In this document: positions 27,288 to 35,469 of the stretch, one piece after another
Numbering within the stretch: the stretch's first letter is position 1
Layout: each line of letters begins with the position of its first letter
Assembly: GCA_030681475.1 (NCBI GenBank)
Contig: JAUXWT010000108.1
Coordinates: 1 to 64,000 of the forward strand
Reading direction: 5' to 3'
Length of the DNA: 64,000 bases
From: Bacteroidales bacterium
GTDB lineage: Bacteria > Bacteroidota > Bacteroidia > Bacteroidales > FEN-979
The notes under the pieces: generated by a model
What the model saw: only the letters and a program-made list of their open reading frames with translations
What the model was told of the DNA's origin: nothing
Databases searched by the model: none
Translations under genes and position numbers: made by a program

Positions 27288-28835
27288 ATGGCTGATAAAT
27301 TATTTACACTTATCAAGTCACTTTCAAAACAAGAAAAGAGATACTTTAAACGATCTGCTGAAGCAAATCGTCATTCAAGTAATTATATCAGATTATTTGA
27401 TGCCATTAACAAACAAAAGTCATATAACGAGGCTGATATAAAGGCAGTATTCAGAACTGAGAAATTTATAAAACAGCTTCACGTAACTAAAAATTATTTA
27501 TACACGCTTATTCTTAAATGTCTCCACGTTTATCATGCAGAGTTATCTGCAGATTCACGAATAAAGGAGCTGCTGCATTATGTGGAAATTTTATATAAGA
27601 AAGGGCTTTATGATCAATGCAGGAGGGTTCTGTACCAAACAAGAAAAATTGCTAAAGAAAATGATTCGCATCTGACGTTGATTGAAATAATAGAATGGCA
27701 TTGCAAGATAGCCTTCAACATTACAAAAGTAAAGGAGTTGGAGAAGTATGTGTGTGATGAATACTTTGAAGAAACGGAAATCATTAAAGTTATTAAAAAT
27801 AAAAGTGATTTCAGAAAATTGTTTTATGAAATATTGATACTGAATAATAAAGGAACTCCTATCAGGACTGACGAAGAGTTAAATATGTATGAGAAAGTCA
27901 TTAGTAACCCATTATTAAGAAATGACAGACTTGCTACTTCCTACTATTCACTGATTATGTTTTGTTATATCCAGGCATATTATTTACTGAATAAGGGAGA
28001 TGTTGAGGGAAGCAGCGTATACAATTTCCGGATTGTGGAACTGATGGAAGCGAATCCGAAACAAATTAAAGAAACCCCTGTTAATTATGTTGCTGCATTA
28101 AATAATTTAATTTATGCCGGAATTCATCTGAAAGAGTACGATGCAAGTTTGAATGCCCTTAATAAAATGCGCGACATAACAGTAAAATATAAAATTTCCA
28201 AAGATCTATCATACGACCTCACCAAGAAAATTTTTATCCGGTCCAGTTTTCTTGAACTTGAATTGTATAAAGAGTCGGGTGAATTTAAAAAGGCTAATAA
28301 CCTGATTTCTGAAATTCAGGAAAGAGTTGAATTACTTCAGGTAAATGATATATCGAGGTATACATTGTTTTTGTATTACGATATATCGTTTATATATTTT
28401 GCAACAAATAATTATTCCAAAGCATTACAATGGATAAATAAAATCATTAATATTTCAGGGATCAAAGAACCTGTCGATATTTTTTGTTTTGCCAGAATCC
28501 TTAATCTTTTAATTCACTATGAACTAGGAAATAATCAGACAGTGAATTATATTTATAAATCTGACCTTCACTTCTTTAAAAAGAGAAAAAAATTATATAA
28601 GGTAGAAATTCTGATCTTTGATTTTATAAAACACACAATTTTAAAAGAAGCCTCAGGTAAGAGCTTAAAAAAAGATTTCGAACTATTGAAAAATGAATTG
28701 ATCAAAAATACTGTTGCTCCAAAAGACAAGAAGGCGCTTCAATATTTTGATTACATTTTATGGGTTGACAGTAAAATTAAAAATTTAAGTTTCGCGGATA
28801 TCATTTCGCAAAACAAAGACGTTAATACAATCTGA
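27288..28835 (+). CDS. Alpha-helical repeat protein of unknown function
   Basis: A 515-residue, Lys/Ile/Asn/Tyr-rich protein visibly more AT-rich than its neighbours. The N-terminus MADKLFTLIKSLSKQEKRYF begins a helical domain (~1-110), followed by regularly spaced helix pairs that resemble TPR-like solenoid repeats (YVAALNNLIYAGIHLKEYDA, FIYFATNNYSKALQWINKI). There is no signal peptide, membrane helix or catalytic motif. I recognise the type as a conserved Bacteroidota protein without known function. It is flanked by the T9SS surface protein (divergent) and the end of the cofactor operon (convergent). The composition could mean transfer or low expression. Confidence 0.6.
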   Translation: MADKLFTLIKSLSKQEKRYFKRSAEANRHSSNYIRLFDAINKQKSYNEADIKAVFRTEKFIKQLHVTKNYLYTLILKCLHVYHAELSADSRIKELLHYVEILYKKGLYDQCRRVLYQTRKIAKENDSHLTLIEIIEWHCKIAFNITKVKELEKYVCDEYFEETEIIKVIKNKSDFRKLFYEILILNNKGTPIRTDEELNMYEKVISNPLLRNDRLATSYYSLIMFCYIQAYYLLNKGDVEGSSVYNFRIVELMEANPKQIKETPVNYVAALNNLIYAGIHLKEYDASLNALNKMRDITVKYKISKDLSYDLTKKIFIRSSFLELELYKESGEFKKANNLISEIQERVELLQVNDISRYTLFLYYDISFIYFATNNYSKALQWINKIINISGIKEPVDIFCFARILNLLIHYELGNNQTVNYIYKSDLHFFKKRKKLYKVEILIFDFIKHTILKEASGKSLKKDFELLKNELIKNTVAPKDKKALQYFDYILWVDSKIKNLSFADIISQNKDVNTI

Positions 28836-28848
28836 AGCAATTGTTTTC

Positions 28849-29781
28849 TCAATGGCTGTCCAACCCATGCAACATATAGATCATATGCATCAGCGACTTT
28901 GAAATCTCAGCCATGTATTCATTCACCGCTCTTACACTGCCGGGAAGGGTGAATACCAGCGATTTATCCATTACGCCCGCGACAGAGCGGCTCAGCAAGG
29001 CAGCGGGTTTATCAGCGCCGTATTTCATCCGGATCATCTCCATGATGCCAGGAATCTCTTTATCCAGCATGGGTTTTACGACATCAGGGGTGAAATCGCG
29101 CAGCCCGATCCCTGTTCCGCCGGTGGTGATCACCAGGTCAAAAAGTTCGTCTTTGGCTTTATGAAGCAATTCCTCCAGCAGATGAGGATTATCGGGGATA
29201 AGGTAAGTGCAAAATGCAAAGTGCAAATGGCAAACTTCAAAATGGGTTGCCAGTAGTTCGGTGATTCTCGGGCCTGATTTGTCTTCATATTCGCCTGCAC
29301 TGGCACGGTCGCTGAGGGTAATGATCATCGCACGGTAAATTTTCGGATGATATTCCGGTTCCATGCCGGCATTAAGGGTGCCGGGACTCACTACGCGGCA
29401 AAAGATGCCCTCCTTCGGCATGACGCAGTTCCCCACCTCCTTGAAAATGGCACAACTACTCCCATGGCACTCTTTGCCTATCTGGGTGACTTCGAGTTCG
29501 ATATCACCACAGGTAAAGCGATCCAGCGGATGTGCCGACCACAGATCCATTCCCGTTGTGGTGAGATTCTCTGCAAACTCACCGGGCATGACCTTTCTGT
29601 TTGCTTCTGCTTCAAACTTTGCAATACTTTCCGTTCCAAGCAGGCTCACCTGTCTGTTCCAGTGCCCGGCATGCGCATCGTCCTTCACACCGTAATGCGT
29701 CAGTTCGATCTGATCAACGGGCTTCTTAACCGTGCCTTTCCGTTCTGAAATATTGACAGAAGTTATTTTAATCCTTTGCAT
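28849..29781 (-). CDS. MOSC domain-MogA/MoaB fusion protein
   Basis: A 310-residue two-domain protein. Residues ~1-145 form a MOSC domain (YGVKDDAHAGHWNRQVSLL; GEFAENLTTTGMDL; the conserved Cys in GKECHGSSCAIF), a fold that binds molybdenum cofactor or transfers its sulfur. Residues ~150-310 form a MogA/MoaB domain (MIITLSDRASAGEYEDKSGP; VITTGGTGIGLRDFTPD), which adenylylates molybdopterin before metal insertion. The loop at residues ~181-193 is encoded by five heptamer repeats (29205-29239). It is the last gene of the cofactor operon. The fusion couples late cofactor steps in one chain (inference). Confidence 0.9.
   Translation of the reverse strand: MQRIKITSVNISERKGTVKKPVDQIELTHYGVKDDAHAGHWNRQVSLLGTESIAKFEAEANRKVMPGEFAENLTTTGMDLWSAHPLDRFTCGDIELEVTQIGKECHGSSCAIFKEVGNCVMPKEGIFCRVVSPGTLNAGMEPEYHPKIYRAMIITLSDRASAGEYEDKSGPRITELLATHFEVCHLHFAFCTYLIPDNPHLLEELLHKAKDELFDLVITTGGTGIGLRDFTPDVVKPMLDKEIPGIMEMIRMKYGADKPAALLSRSVAGVMDKSLVFTLPGSVRAVNEYMAEISKSLMHMIYMLHGLDSH
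29205..29246. repeat. Degenerate heptamer repeat inside the mogA domain
   Basis: Successive units AAGTGCA, AAATGCA, AAGTGCA, AATGGCA, AACTTCA follow with an exact 7-bp period and read in frame as the loop HFEVCHLHFAFC. Same unit family as the intergenic repeat at 29812-29846. Confidence 0.8.
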
Positions 29782-29811
29782 GTTCTATATCATTACTGAT
29801 GCCGGCTTTTA

Positions 29812-29846
29812 TTTTGCATTTTGACTTTGCCCTTTTCCCTTTGCAT
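29812..29846. repeat. Heptamer repeat between moaC and mosc-mogA
   Basis: Units TTTTGCA, TTTTGAC, TTTGCCC, TTTTCCC, TTTGCAT in a 7-bp register fill half of the 70-bp gap between two operon genes. Confidence 0.75.
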
Positions 29847-29851
29847 TTCTT

Positions 29852-30319
29852 TCACACATCTTTCTTTGTTTTTTCGGTCAGCCTGATCTCCCCGATCAAC
29901 ATCGTTTTATCCACAGCCTTGCACATATCGTAAATGGTGAGCAGTGCGACTGCGACGGCGGTAAGCGCTTCCATTTCAATGCCTGTTTTACCCGTGCACC
30001 GGGTCAGGCTCTCCACTTTTACCCCATTTTCATCCAATGTTGCCTTTACGTCAAGTTTGGAGATCTGCAACGGATGGCAAAGCGGGATCAGTTCGCTGGT
30101 TCGTTTCCCCCCCTGGATCCCCGCAATTTCTGCGATCGTGAGCACATCGCCTTTCATCATCCGGTTTTCCCTGATCAGTTCCAGGGTTTCCCGCTTCAGG
30201 GTTATGTGACCTGATGCCCCCGCTGTCCGTAACTGATCCGGTTTTCCGCTGACATCCACCATTTTCGCCTTTCCTGCATTGTCAACATGCGACAAGGCCT
30301 GTTTTTTTATTTTCACCAT
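29852..30319 (-). CDS. moaC: Cyclic pyranopterin monophosphate synthase
   Basis: A 155-residue MoaC, converting the MoaA product 3',8-cyclo-GTP to cyclic pyranopterin monophosphate. Family motifs are KAKMVDVSGK near residue 18, GKRTSELIPLCHPLQI (residues ~71-86, with the catalytic region) and GKTGIEMEALTAVAVALLTI followed by YDMCKAVDK (~109-137). The ATG-GTG start at 30319-30314 lies in the first unit of an octamer repeat array (30311-30358), so the repeat itself supplies the initiation codon. Lies between moaA and the MOSC-MogA fusion. Confidence 0.95.
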   Translation of the reverse strand: MVKIKKQALSHVDNAGKAKMVDVSGKPDQLRTAGASGHITLKRETLELIRENRMMKGDVLTIAEIAGIQGGKRTSELIPLCHPLQISKLDVKATLDENGVKVESLTRCTGKTGIEMEALTAVAVALLTIYDMCKAVDKTMLIGEIRLTEKTKKDV

Positions 30320-30358
30320 TTCAAATTTCGCTATTTCGCCATTTCGCTACCTCGCTAC
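30311..30358. repeat. Octamer repeat array between moaA and moaC
   Basis: Six 8-bp units in register: TTTCACCA, TTTCAAAT, TTCGCTAT, TTCGCCAT, TTCGCTAC, CTCGCTAC. It fills the whole intercistronic gap and overlaps the first codons of moaC. Confidence 0.85.
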
Positions 30359-30362
30359 CTTT

Positions 30363-31163
30363 TTAACCCCCAATATTATGAAACTCCCCCGTAACATTCA
30401 CACCTCCCCGCTCCGGCTTCCGTCCGACGGCCATTTCAAGCGCTGTACGGATGCCCAGTTCACGGGCGCTGAACTGGATGTCGTCAAACAGACAGGGGCG
30501 GATCATGCCACTGGCCGTGAGTCTAAGCCGGTTACAATTTTTACAGTCGCCGCCATGCCCGTTTTCAACGATCGTAAAGCGCCCATCTGACAGGCTCATT
30601 TCATGGATGAACCTGGCTTCGAGGCCGTTTTCCCTGCAGTATTCCCTCACCGCCGTTGCATCAGGTTCATCGGAGGAGTTTCTTACCACACAGTTAATTT
30701 TTACAGGGGTCAACCCCGCTTTTTTAGCTGCTTCTATCCCTTTAAATACCTTGCGGATGTCGCCGCCACGTGTAATGGTTCTGAATTTTTCGGGATCAAG
30801 GGTGTCAAGACTGATGTTTATCCGGTGAAGACCGGCCTTTGCCAGGCCTGCGGCAAATTCAGGCAACAAAATTCCATTGGTGGTCAGGCCGAAATCCCTG
30901 ATTCCCTGTATGGCCGTTATTTTCTCAATCAACGAAAGGATTCCTTTGCGAACCAGAGGCTCACCGCCTGTTATCCTCACTTTGGCGACGCCCAGACTGA
31001 CTGCCTCCCTGATCACCTCCACGATCTCTTCGAAACTCAGTATATCTTTATGTTCCAGCAATCTGATCCCTTCGGCCGGCATGCAATAGGTGCACCGGAG
31101 GTTGCAGCGGTCGGTGACCGAGACCCGAAGGTAGTTGATCTGCCGTTTATAGTGGTCGTACAT
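30363..31163 (-). CDS. moaA: GTP 3',8-cyclase, compact form
   Basis: Radical SAM enzyme that starts pyranopterin synthesis. The first cluster motif is CNLRCTYC (residues ~20-27), with ITGGEPLVR as the SAM-binding block. The C-terminal cluster motif is CKNCNRLRLTASGMIRPCLF (~211-230), and the protein ends with the Gly-Gly tail (NIGG) needed by MoaA. At 266 residues it is about 60 shorter than typical MoaA; the segment between the radical SAM core (RFIHEMSLSDGRF) and the second cluster is reduced. All ligands are present, so it is read as a compact functional variant and not a truncation. It overlaps the 3' end of moeA by 17 bp. Confidence 0.9.
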   Translation of the reverse strand: MYDHYKRQINYLRVSVTDRCNLRCTYCMPAEGIRLLEHKDILSFEEIVEVIREAVSLGVAKVRITGGEPLVRKGILSLIEKITAIQGIRDFGLTTNGILLPEFAAGLAKAGLHRINISLDTLDPEKFRTITRGGDIRKVFKGIEAAKKAGLTPVKINCVVRNSSDEPDATAVREYCRENGLEARFIHEMSLSDGRFTIVENGHGGDCKNCNRLRLTASGMIRPCLFDDIQFSARELGIRTALEMAVGRKPERGGVNVTGEFHNIGG

Positions 31164-32361
31164 CTACGTTTTCTCCTTTGTTTATATTTGAAGTTCCGAT
31201 CTCCAAGATCATAATTCCAAGGGCAACCGTGAATGCATTGATATGGGCAGACCCATGATATTCGACCGGAAAAACTGCACCATCCTTTATTACCACAGGA
31301 ATCAACGATTTCCGATCAGATTTCCGCCGGGTGAAATCAATTCCCATTGGCAGTTTGAACTCAACTGGTGTAGTATCACAACCCATCATTCGCCGCAGAA
31401 ACGGTTTGACCAGCATTTCAAAAAGGACGAATGACGATACAGGATTTCCGGGCAGCCCAAAAATAAATTTGTTATTCCGGCGCCCAAAAACAGTTGGTTT
31501 TCCGGGCCTGATGGCTATTTTTTCAAACAGGATCTCAAAGCCGGCTTCCCTCATAACTGCAGGTACAAAATCAAAATCACCCATAGATACGCCACCGGTG
31601 AGCAGCGCCACATCATTTTCTTCAAGTGCAAGTTCGATAATCTTGCGCATTTCAGGGCCTTCATCTGCGACAATTCCATAATAGGTTGGGAGAGCTGGAA
31701 CAGTTTTAAGTTGAGCCACCAATTGCATAGCGTTTGAGTTTCTGATTTTTGCCAATCCGGGTTTAACACTTGGTTCCACGAGTTCATCCCCGGTGGAGAT
31801 GACACCTATCCCGGGAAGTTGAGCAACCATGGGGTTTACGGCGCCTACAGTGGCCAGGACCGCAACCATGGCCGGGGAGATCAGAACGCCTTTCTGTAAT
31901 ACCAGGTCGCCTGATTTTATATCCTCACCCTGGTAACAAATGTTCTTTCCTGTAATTTCCCGGGTAATCCTGACTATGTTATCCCCGGCCAATTCGGTAT
32001 CTTCAATCATGATTACGCAGTCGGCGCCCGGAGGTACCATAGCGCCGGTCATAATTTTGGAACACTGACCGGGCATAATCGTTTTTTGCGGAACTGTTCC
32101 GGCCGGGATGGTTTCGATTATTTGTTGGGGCACAATATATAGTTGGGGCACAAAATGTTGGGGCACAAAATTTTGTGCCCCAACGAATGTGCGGCAAGCA
32201 TAACCATCCACCGCCGATTTGTCGAACGGCGGCATATCCGTGTCGGAAAAAATGTTTTCGGCAAGGACTCTCCACAATGAATCGGGCAGCGCCACTCGTT
32301 CATTCCCAATCGTATTTGTTTGAGAAAGTACGGTATTCAAAGCATCTTCAAATAAAACCAT
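31147..32361 (-). CDS. moeA: Molybdopterin molybdenumtransferase
   Basis: A 404-residue MoeA, which inserts the metal oxyanion (Mo or W) into adenylylated pyranopterin. Recognised blocks: PPFDKSAVDGYACR (residues ~39-52), IPAGTVPQ, SKIMTGAMVPPGADCVIMIE, GVISTGDELVEP, the GGVSMGDFDFVPA metal-site loop (~253-265) and GLPGNPVSSFVLFEM. Residues ~59-79 (FVPQHFVPQLYIVPQQ region) are an insertion encoded by three copies of a GTTGGGGCACAA element, the last forming a perfect palindrome, at 32124-32184. This loop is absent from usual MoeA proteins. Confidence 0.94.
   Translation of the reverse strand: MVLFEDALNTVLSQTNTIGNERVALPDSLWRVLAENIFSDTDMPPFDKSAVDGYACRTFVGAQNFVPQHFVPQLYIVPQQIIETIPAGTVPQKTIMPGQCSKIMTGAMVPPGADCVIMIEDTELAGDNIVRITREITGKNICYQGEDIKSGDLVLQKGVLISPAMVAVLATVGAVNPMVAQLPGIGVISTGDELVEPSVKPGLAKIRNSNAMQLVAQLKTVPALPTYYGIVADEGPEMRKIIELALEENDVALLTGGVSMGDFDFVPAVMREAGFEILFEKIAIRPGKPTVFGRRNNKFIFGLPGNPVSSFVLFEMLVKPFLRRMMGCDTTPVEFKLPMGIDFTRRKSDRKSLIPVVIKDGAVFPVEYHGSAHINAFTVALGIMILEIGTSNINKGENVDVRPL
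32124..32184. repeat. In-frame palindromic repeat inside moeA
   Basis: GTTGGGGCACAA begins at 32124, 32142 and 32157; the last copy is the left arm of a perfect 28-bp palindrome (32157-32184). Total length of about 60 bp preserves the moeA frame and adds about 20 residues. Confidence 0.9.
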
Positions 32362-32417
32362 TTCGATTTACGATTATAGATTTACGATTTACGAATATAG
32401 GTCAATTTAGCGTCCGC

Positions 32418-32457
32418 CATTTCACCATTTCGCTATTTCGCTATTTCGCTATTTATT
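32418..32457. repeat. Octamer repeat array between wtpC and moeA
   Basis: Units CATTTCAC, CATTTCGC, TATTTCGC, TATTTCGC, TATTTATT in an 8-bp register. The wtpC stop TAG (32449-32451 on the minus strand) lies within the array. Confidence 0.85.
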
Positions 32458-33501
32458 TATATATCTCACCGCCGTCGCTTTAAAATGGACCCAGCATGTA
32501 TTTCCGGCCTTCAGCCCGAGTTTTTCAACCGATTCCCGCGTAATAAGCGCATGTATTTCAATACCGGCATCAATGGTCACCTCGACACCGCCTGCATTTG
32601 GGTGGATCTCCACGACGGTTCCCCTGAAATTATTTGTCGCGCTTGTTTCAACCGGTTTTACCGATAACAAGACATCCTCGCCCCTGATAAGGATAAAGCC
32701 ATCACCCCCGGGGGCATCTGTTACAACACGAATAGGGATATTATTGCCGGTATAGGCAACAACGGTTTGATCAGTGGTCACTAATTTTACAGGAAAGAAA
32801 TTTTTCATTCCGATGAAATGGGCCACAAATTCTGATTTCGGATGGTTGAACACGGCAGAAGGTGTTCCTGATTGAATTATTTCGCCTTTGTCGATCACAG
32901 CGATTCTTGTGGCCAGGGAAAGCGCCTCCTCATAATCGTGGGTAACATGAAGGATTGTCTGCCCTTTGCGGTGAATTTCCCTCAGCAGCCGGCGGAGGTC
33001 ACCCTTAAGCCTGGTGTCGAGCGAAGAGAGGGGTTCATCCAGCAGCAAACATGCAGGCTGTTGAATCAGGGTACGCCCAAGTGCGACACGTTGCAGTTCA
33101 CCTCCCGATAAGGTTCCGGGTTTACGGTTTAACAGTCCGGGTATTTCCAATTCATCCGCGATGGTTTTCACTATTTCATGTTTTTCTTCCCTGCTCATTT
33201 TTTTGCCATGAAGGGAATATGCGATGTTTTCTCCGACAGTAAGATGCGGAAAAACAGCATGATCCTGAAAAACCAATCCAATGGGCCGGTTCTGGATTTT
33301 TTCATAAGTAACATCTTTGTCTTCAATCAGAATTTTACCTGAATCGGGTGCGACCAACCCTGCAATGGTCTCGAGCACCATTGATTTACCTGCTCCGGAT
33401 TCGCCCAGCAGGATAAAATAGTCACCTTGCTCCACCGAAAAAGAGACCTCCTTCAGCGAGAAATCATCAAACCGTTTCGAAATATTCCTCAGTTCCAACA
33501 T
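32449..33501 (-). CDS. wtpC: Tungstate/molybdate ABC transporter ATP-binding protein
   Basis: A 350-residue ATPase. Walker A is GESGAGKSM (residues ~33-41), the Q-loop is VFQDHAVFPHL, the signature is TLSGGELQRVALGR (~129), Walker B is CLLLDEPLSSLD and the H-loop is HVTHDYEEA. The C-terminal ~110 residues carry a TOBE/molbindin-like domain (NNFRGTVVEIHPNAGGVEVT). It energises oxyanion uptake with WtpA and WtpB encoded upstream. Its stop codon is within an octamer repeat. Confidence 0.9.
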   Translation of the reverse strand: MLELRNISKRFDDFSLKEVSFSVEQGDYFILLGESGAGKSMVLETIAGLVAPDSGKILIEDKDVTYEKIQNRPIGLVFQDHAVFPHLTVGENIAYSLHGKKMSREEKHEIVKTIADELEIPGLLNRKPGTLSGGELQRVALGRTLIQQPACLLLDEPLSSLDTRLKGDLRRLLREIHRKGQTILHVTHDYEEALSLATRIAVIDKGEIIQSGTPSAVFNHPKSEFVAHFIGMKNFFPVKLVTTDQTVVAYTGNNIPIRVVTDAPGGDGFILIRGEDVLLSVKPVETSATNNFRGTVVEIHPNAGGVEVTIDAGIEIHALITRESVEKLGLKAGNTCWVHFKATAVRYINK

Positions 33502-33508
33502 ACTCCTA

Positions 33509-33548
33509 ATTTCGCTATTTCGCTATTTCACTATTTCGCTATTTTTTT
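33509..33548. repeat. Octamer repeat array at the wtpB-wtpC junction
   Basis: Units ATTTCGCT, ATTTCGCT, ATTTCACT, ATTTCGCT, ATTTTTTT. On the minus strand it encodes the wtpB tail NSEIVK and its TAG stop, then the gap before wtpC. Confidence 0.85.
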
Positions 33549-34305
33549 CTTTCGCCAGCCATCTCAACACAATAAACAATGTCAGCGAGATCAGGATGAA
33601 AACTACTGACACCGGACGTGCATATTTCAACCCAAATGACCCGAACCGTTCATAAATAAGCACCGGAGCAATCATCGGGTGGTAGGCCACAACGATCACG
33701 GCGCCGAATTCACTCATCCCGCGAGCAAACATCAGGATGAGACCCGATATGATATTCCTCCACGCCAGGGGAAGGGAGATCGTAAAAAAGACCCGGAAAG
33801 GTGATGCTCCCAGCGTAAGGGCCGCCTTTTCGAGGCGCAAAGGTACCCCGGCAAAACCATCTCTGGCGGCATTGATGAGGAAAGGGATGCTTACAAAAGC
33901 CATGGCTATGGCAATCCCGGCCGGATGTCCAACGAAATTGAGCCCAACGGCCGAACCCATCTTTCCAAGTACCGATTCGCGCGAAACAAATCCAAGCAGG
34001 GCAATCCCGGCTGCCGAATGAGGAATCACCACCGGCAGATCAATGATCCCGGTAACCAGTTTTTTCATCGGGAACTGCTTACGGGCCAGCAGGTATGCCA
34101 GGGGGATGGCAGCAATGGAAAAAACAAGTGTCCCTGCCAAGGAGGTATATATAGTGAGCCAGATACTGTCCTGCACCTCCGTCTCACGGGCGGTCTCAAA
34201 CAGTTGCGTGGGGGTGGTATCCAGGAACATCCCGGCCAGCGGCGCTACTATTAACAGCAACACCAGCGAACCCAGGAAAATAAATGTCAGTTGTAACCTA
34301 TTCAC
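33523..34305 (-). CDS. wtpB: Tungstate/molybdate ABC transporter permease
   Basis: About 260 residues with six hydrophobic helices and the ABC-permease EAA loop (EKAALTLGASPFRVFFTISL, ~residues 167-186). The helix IIDLPVVIPHSAAGIALLGF is typical of ModB/WtpB. The frame is open to an ATG at 34389, but the extra N-terminal 28 residues (Pro/Arg-rich) overlap a better-looking 39-codon ORF. I therefore choose the GTG at 34305 (VNRLQLTFIFLGSL), which starts just before the first membrane helix. The last six residues and stop are supplied by the octamer repeat. Confidence 0.85.
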   Translation of the reverse strand: MNRLQLTFIFLGSLVLLLIVAPLAGMFLDTTPTQLFETARETEVQDSIWLTIYTSLAGTLVFSIAAIPLAYLLARKQFPMKKLVTGIIDLPVVIPHSAAGIALLGFVSRESVLGKMGSAVGLNFVGHPAGIAIAMAFVSIPFLINAARDGFAGVPLRLEKAALTLGASPFRVFFTISLPLAWRNIISGLILMFARGMSEFGAVIVVAYHPMIAPVLIYERFGSFGLKYARPVSVVFILISLTLFIVLRWLAKEKNSEIVK

Positions 34306-34417
34306 GTTTTGAGGTTCCTTGTAATTCAACCCTGATCCCCGAAAGCGCCTTGACGGCCCGGTCCGATTTGTCGGGAATGGCCATGACATCGGAATCGCTT
34401 TTTGTTGGTTTTTTCAT
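34298..34417 (-). CDS. Possible 39-residue protein in the wtp operon
   Basis: ATG at 34417 opens a short frame, MKKPTKSDSDVMAIPDKSDR followed by AVKALSGIRVELQGTSKRE, ending in TAG overlapping the GTG start of wtpB (GTGAATAG). The composition is charged and natural, unlike the overlapping frame that would extend WtpB. It could be a tiny translation-coupling or regulatory peptide. No family is recognised. Confidence 0.4.
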   Translation of the reverse strand: MKKPTKSDSDVMAIPDKSDRAVKALSGIRVELQGTSKRE

Positions 34418-34497
34418 CTGTTTATCTCAACCCTGACAAAATGAAATATTTACAAACAGGGTACATATTATTATCGTTGTTAATCTATTCATGTATT

Positions 34498-35448
34498 TCA
34501 TCTTGTGGTGAATTGTTTCAATTCGGCCGGAAGCTTGTCATAATTGGGATTTTGCTGCGGAATCACCGATGGCTGTCCGTTTTTTTCAAGAATTTTAATT
34601 CCCTGTTCTTTCGACAGCATGAATTGAATATAGGCAAGCGCTGCCGTTTTATTTGGCGCATTTGTAATCATGGCGACCCCGTAGATCATGGGTTCGCCCT
34701 TCATCAGCGCTTTTTGTCCCGGCTCCTTGCCATTGATGGGGACTACGGCTGTTTTGTAGAGGTCAGCGTATTCTGTCTCTTTCAGGTTAATCTCTGCGGG
34801 GAGAATAAGGTATTTGAGATTATGCTGGATGGCAACCGATTTGTAGAGAAAAATGAAATCGACCGATTGCGTTTCCAAAAGCGCGATCAGGTCAACCTCT
34901 TTCGGGCGCATGTAGTTCTGATCTTTCGCCGTCAGGAGATTTGTAAGGCCGGGTTTATTATAGTGTTTTTCAGCCAGTTGCATGGTCATCACCGACCGGT
35001 AGCCGCATGGATCGGAATTGGGATCGGCCCGGCCGTAAGCGACATCCTTTTTCAGCAGGAGATCGTACCAGTTTTTCTCATTAATCTGGCCGGCATATCT
35101 CGATTTTTCCGTATAAACAATACACATTTCATTGGAAACAAATTTGATATTCCAGGATGAATACTTTGGGATCAGCATGTTGTCAATAACTTTGTAATCT
35201 GCCGAGGCCATGATATCACACGGTTTATTCAGGTCGGTGATCTTACGGGCACATTCAACACTGCCGGCCGATTCCATCATGATGTTGACGCCGGGATAGA
35301 TCTCTTTAAATGCCGCAGAAATCTCCTTCATCGGTACGGAAAGGCTTCCGGCATGAAAAATGATCAGGTCGCCCGAAAGTGGTTGTTGAGCAATTCCCGG
35401 ATAAAAAGCGAGGAAACAAAGCCACAGGAATGTGAATGTAAATTTCAT
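34498..35448 (-). CDS. wtpA: Tungstate/molybdate-binding protein
   Basis: A 316-residue secreted binding protein with signal peptide (residues 1-20, ending GIAQ). The core FHAGSLSVPM, MESAGSVECARKITDL, CDIMASADYKVID and YGRADPNSDPCGYRSVM are strongly diagnostic of the WtpA group, which binds tungstate and molybdate with octahedral coordination using acidic residues. The C-terminal half contains GEPMIYGVAMITNAPN. It lies downstream of a ModE-like regulator and upstream of permease and ATPase genes. Preference for tungstate is inferred from family and from the downstream AOR-type enzyme. Confidence 0.92.
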   Translation of the reverse strand: MKFTFTFLWLCFLAFYPGIAQQPLSGDLIIFHAGSLSVPMKEISAAFKEIYPGVNIMMESAGSVECARKITDLNKPCDIMASADYKVIDNMLIPKYSSWNIKFVSNEMCIVYTEKSRYAGQINEKNWYDLLLKKDVAYGRADPNSDPCGYRSVMTMQLAEKHYNKPGLTNLLTAKDQNYMRPKEVDLIALLETQSVDFIFLYKSVAIQHNLKYLILPAEINLKETEYADLYKTAVVPINGKEPGQKALMKGEPMIYGVAMITNAPNKTAALAYIQFMLSKEQGIKILEKNGQPSVIPQQNPNYDKLPAELKQFTTR

Positions 35449-35469
35449 ACTGATTACGATATCAGGTTG

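Noticed and set aside
34390-34497. Molybdenum-cofactor riboswitch in the wtp operon
   Set aside because: No conserved stem arrangement could be recognised in this gap or before the first gene.
34402-35160. 252-codon plus-strand frame opposite wtpA
   Set aside because: Antisense shadow of a clearly recognised binding protein; no motif of its own.
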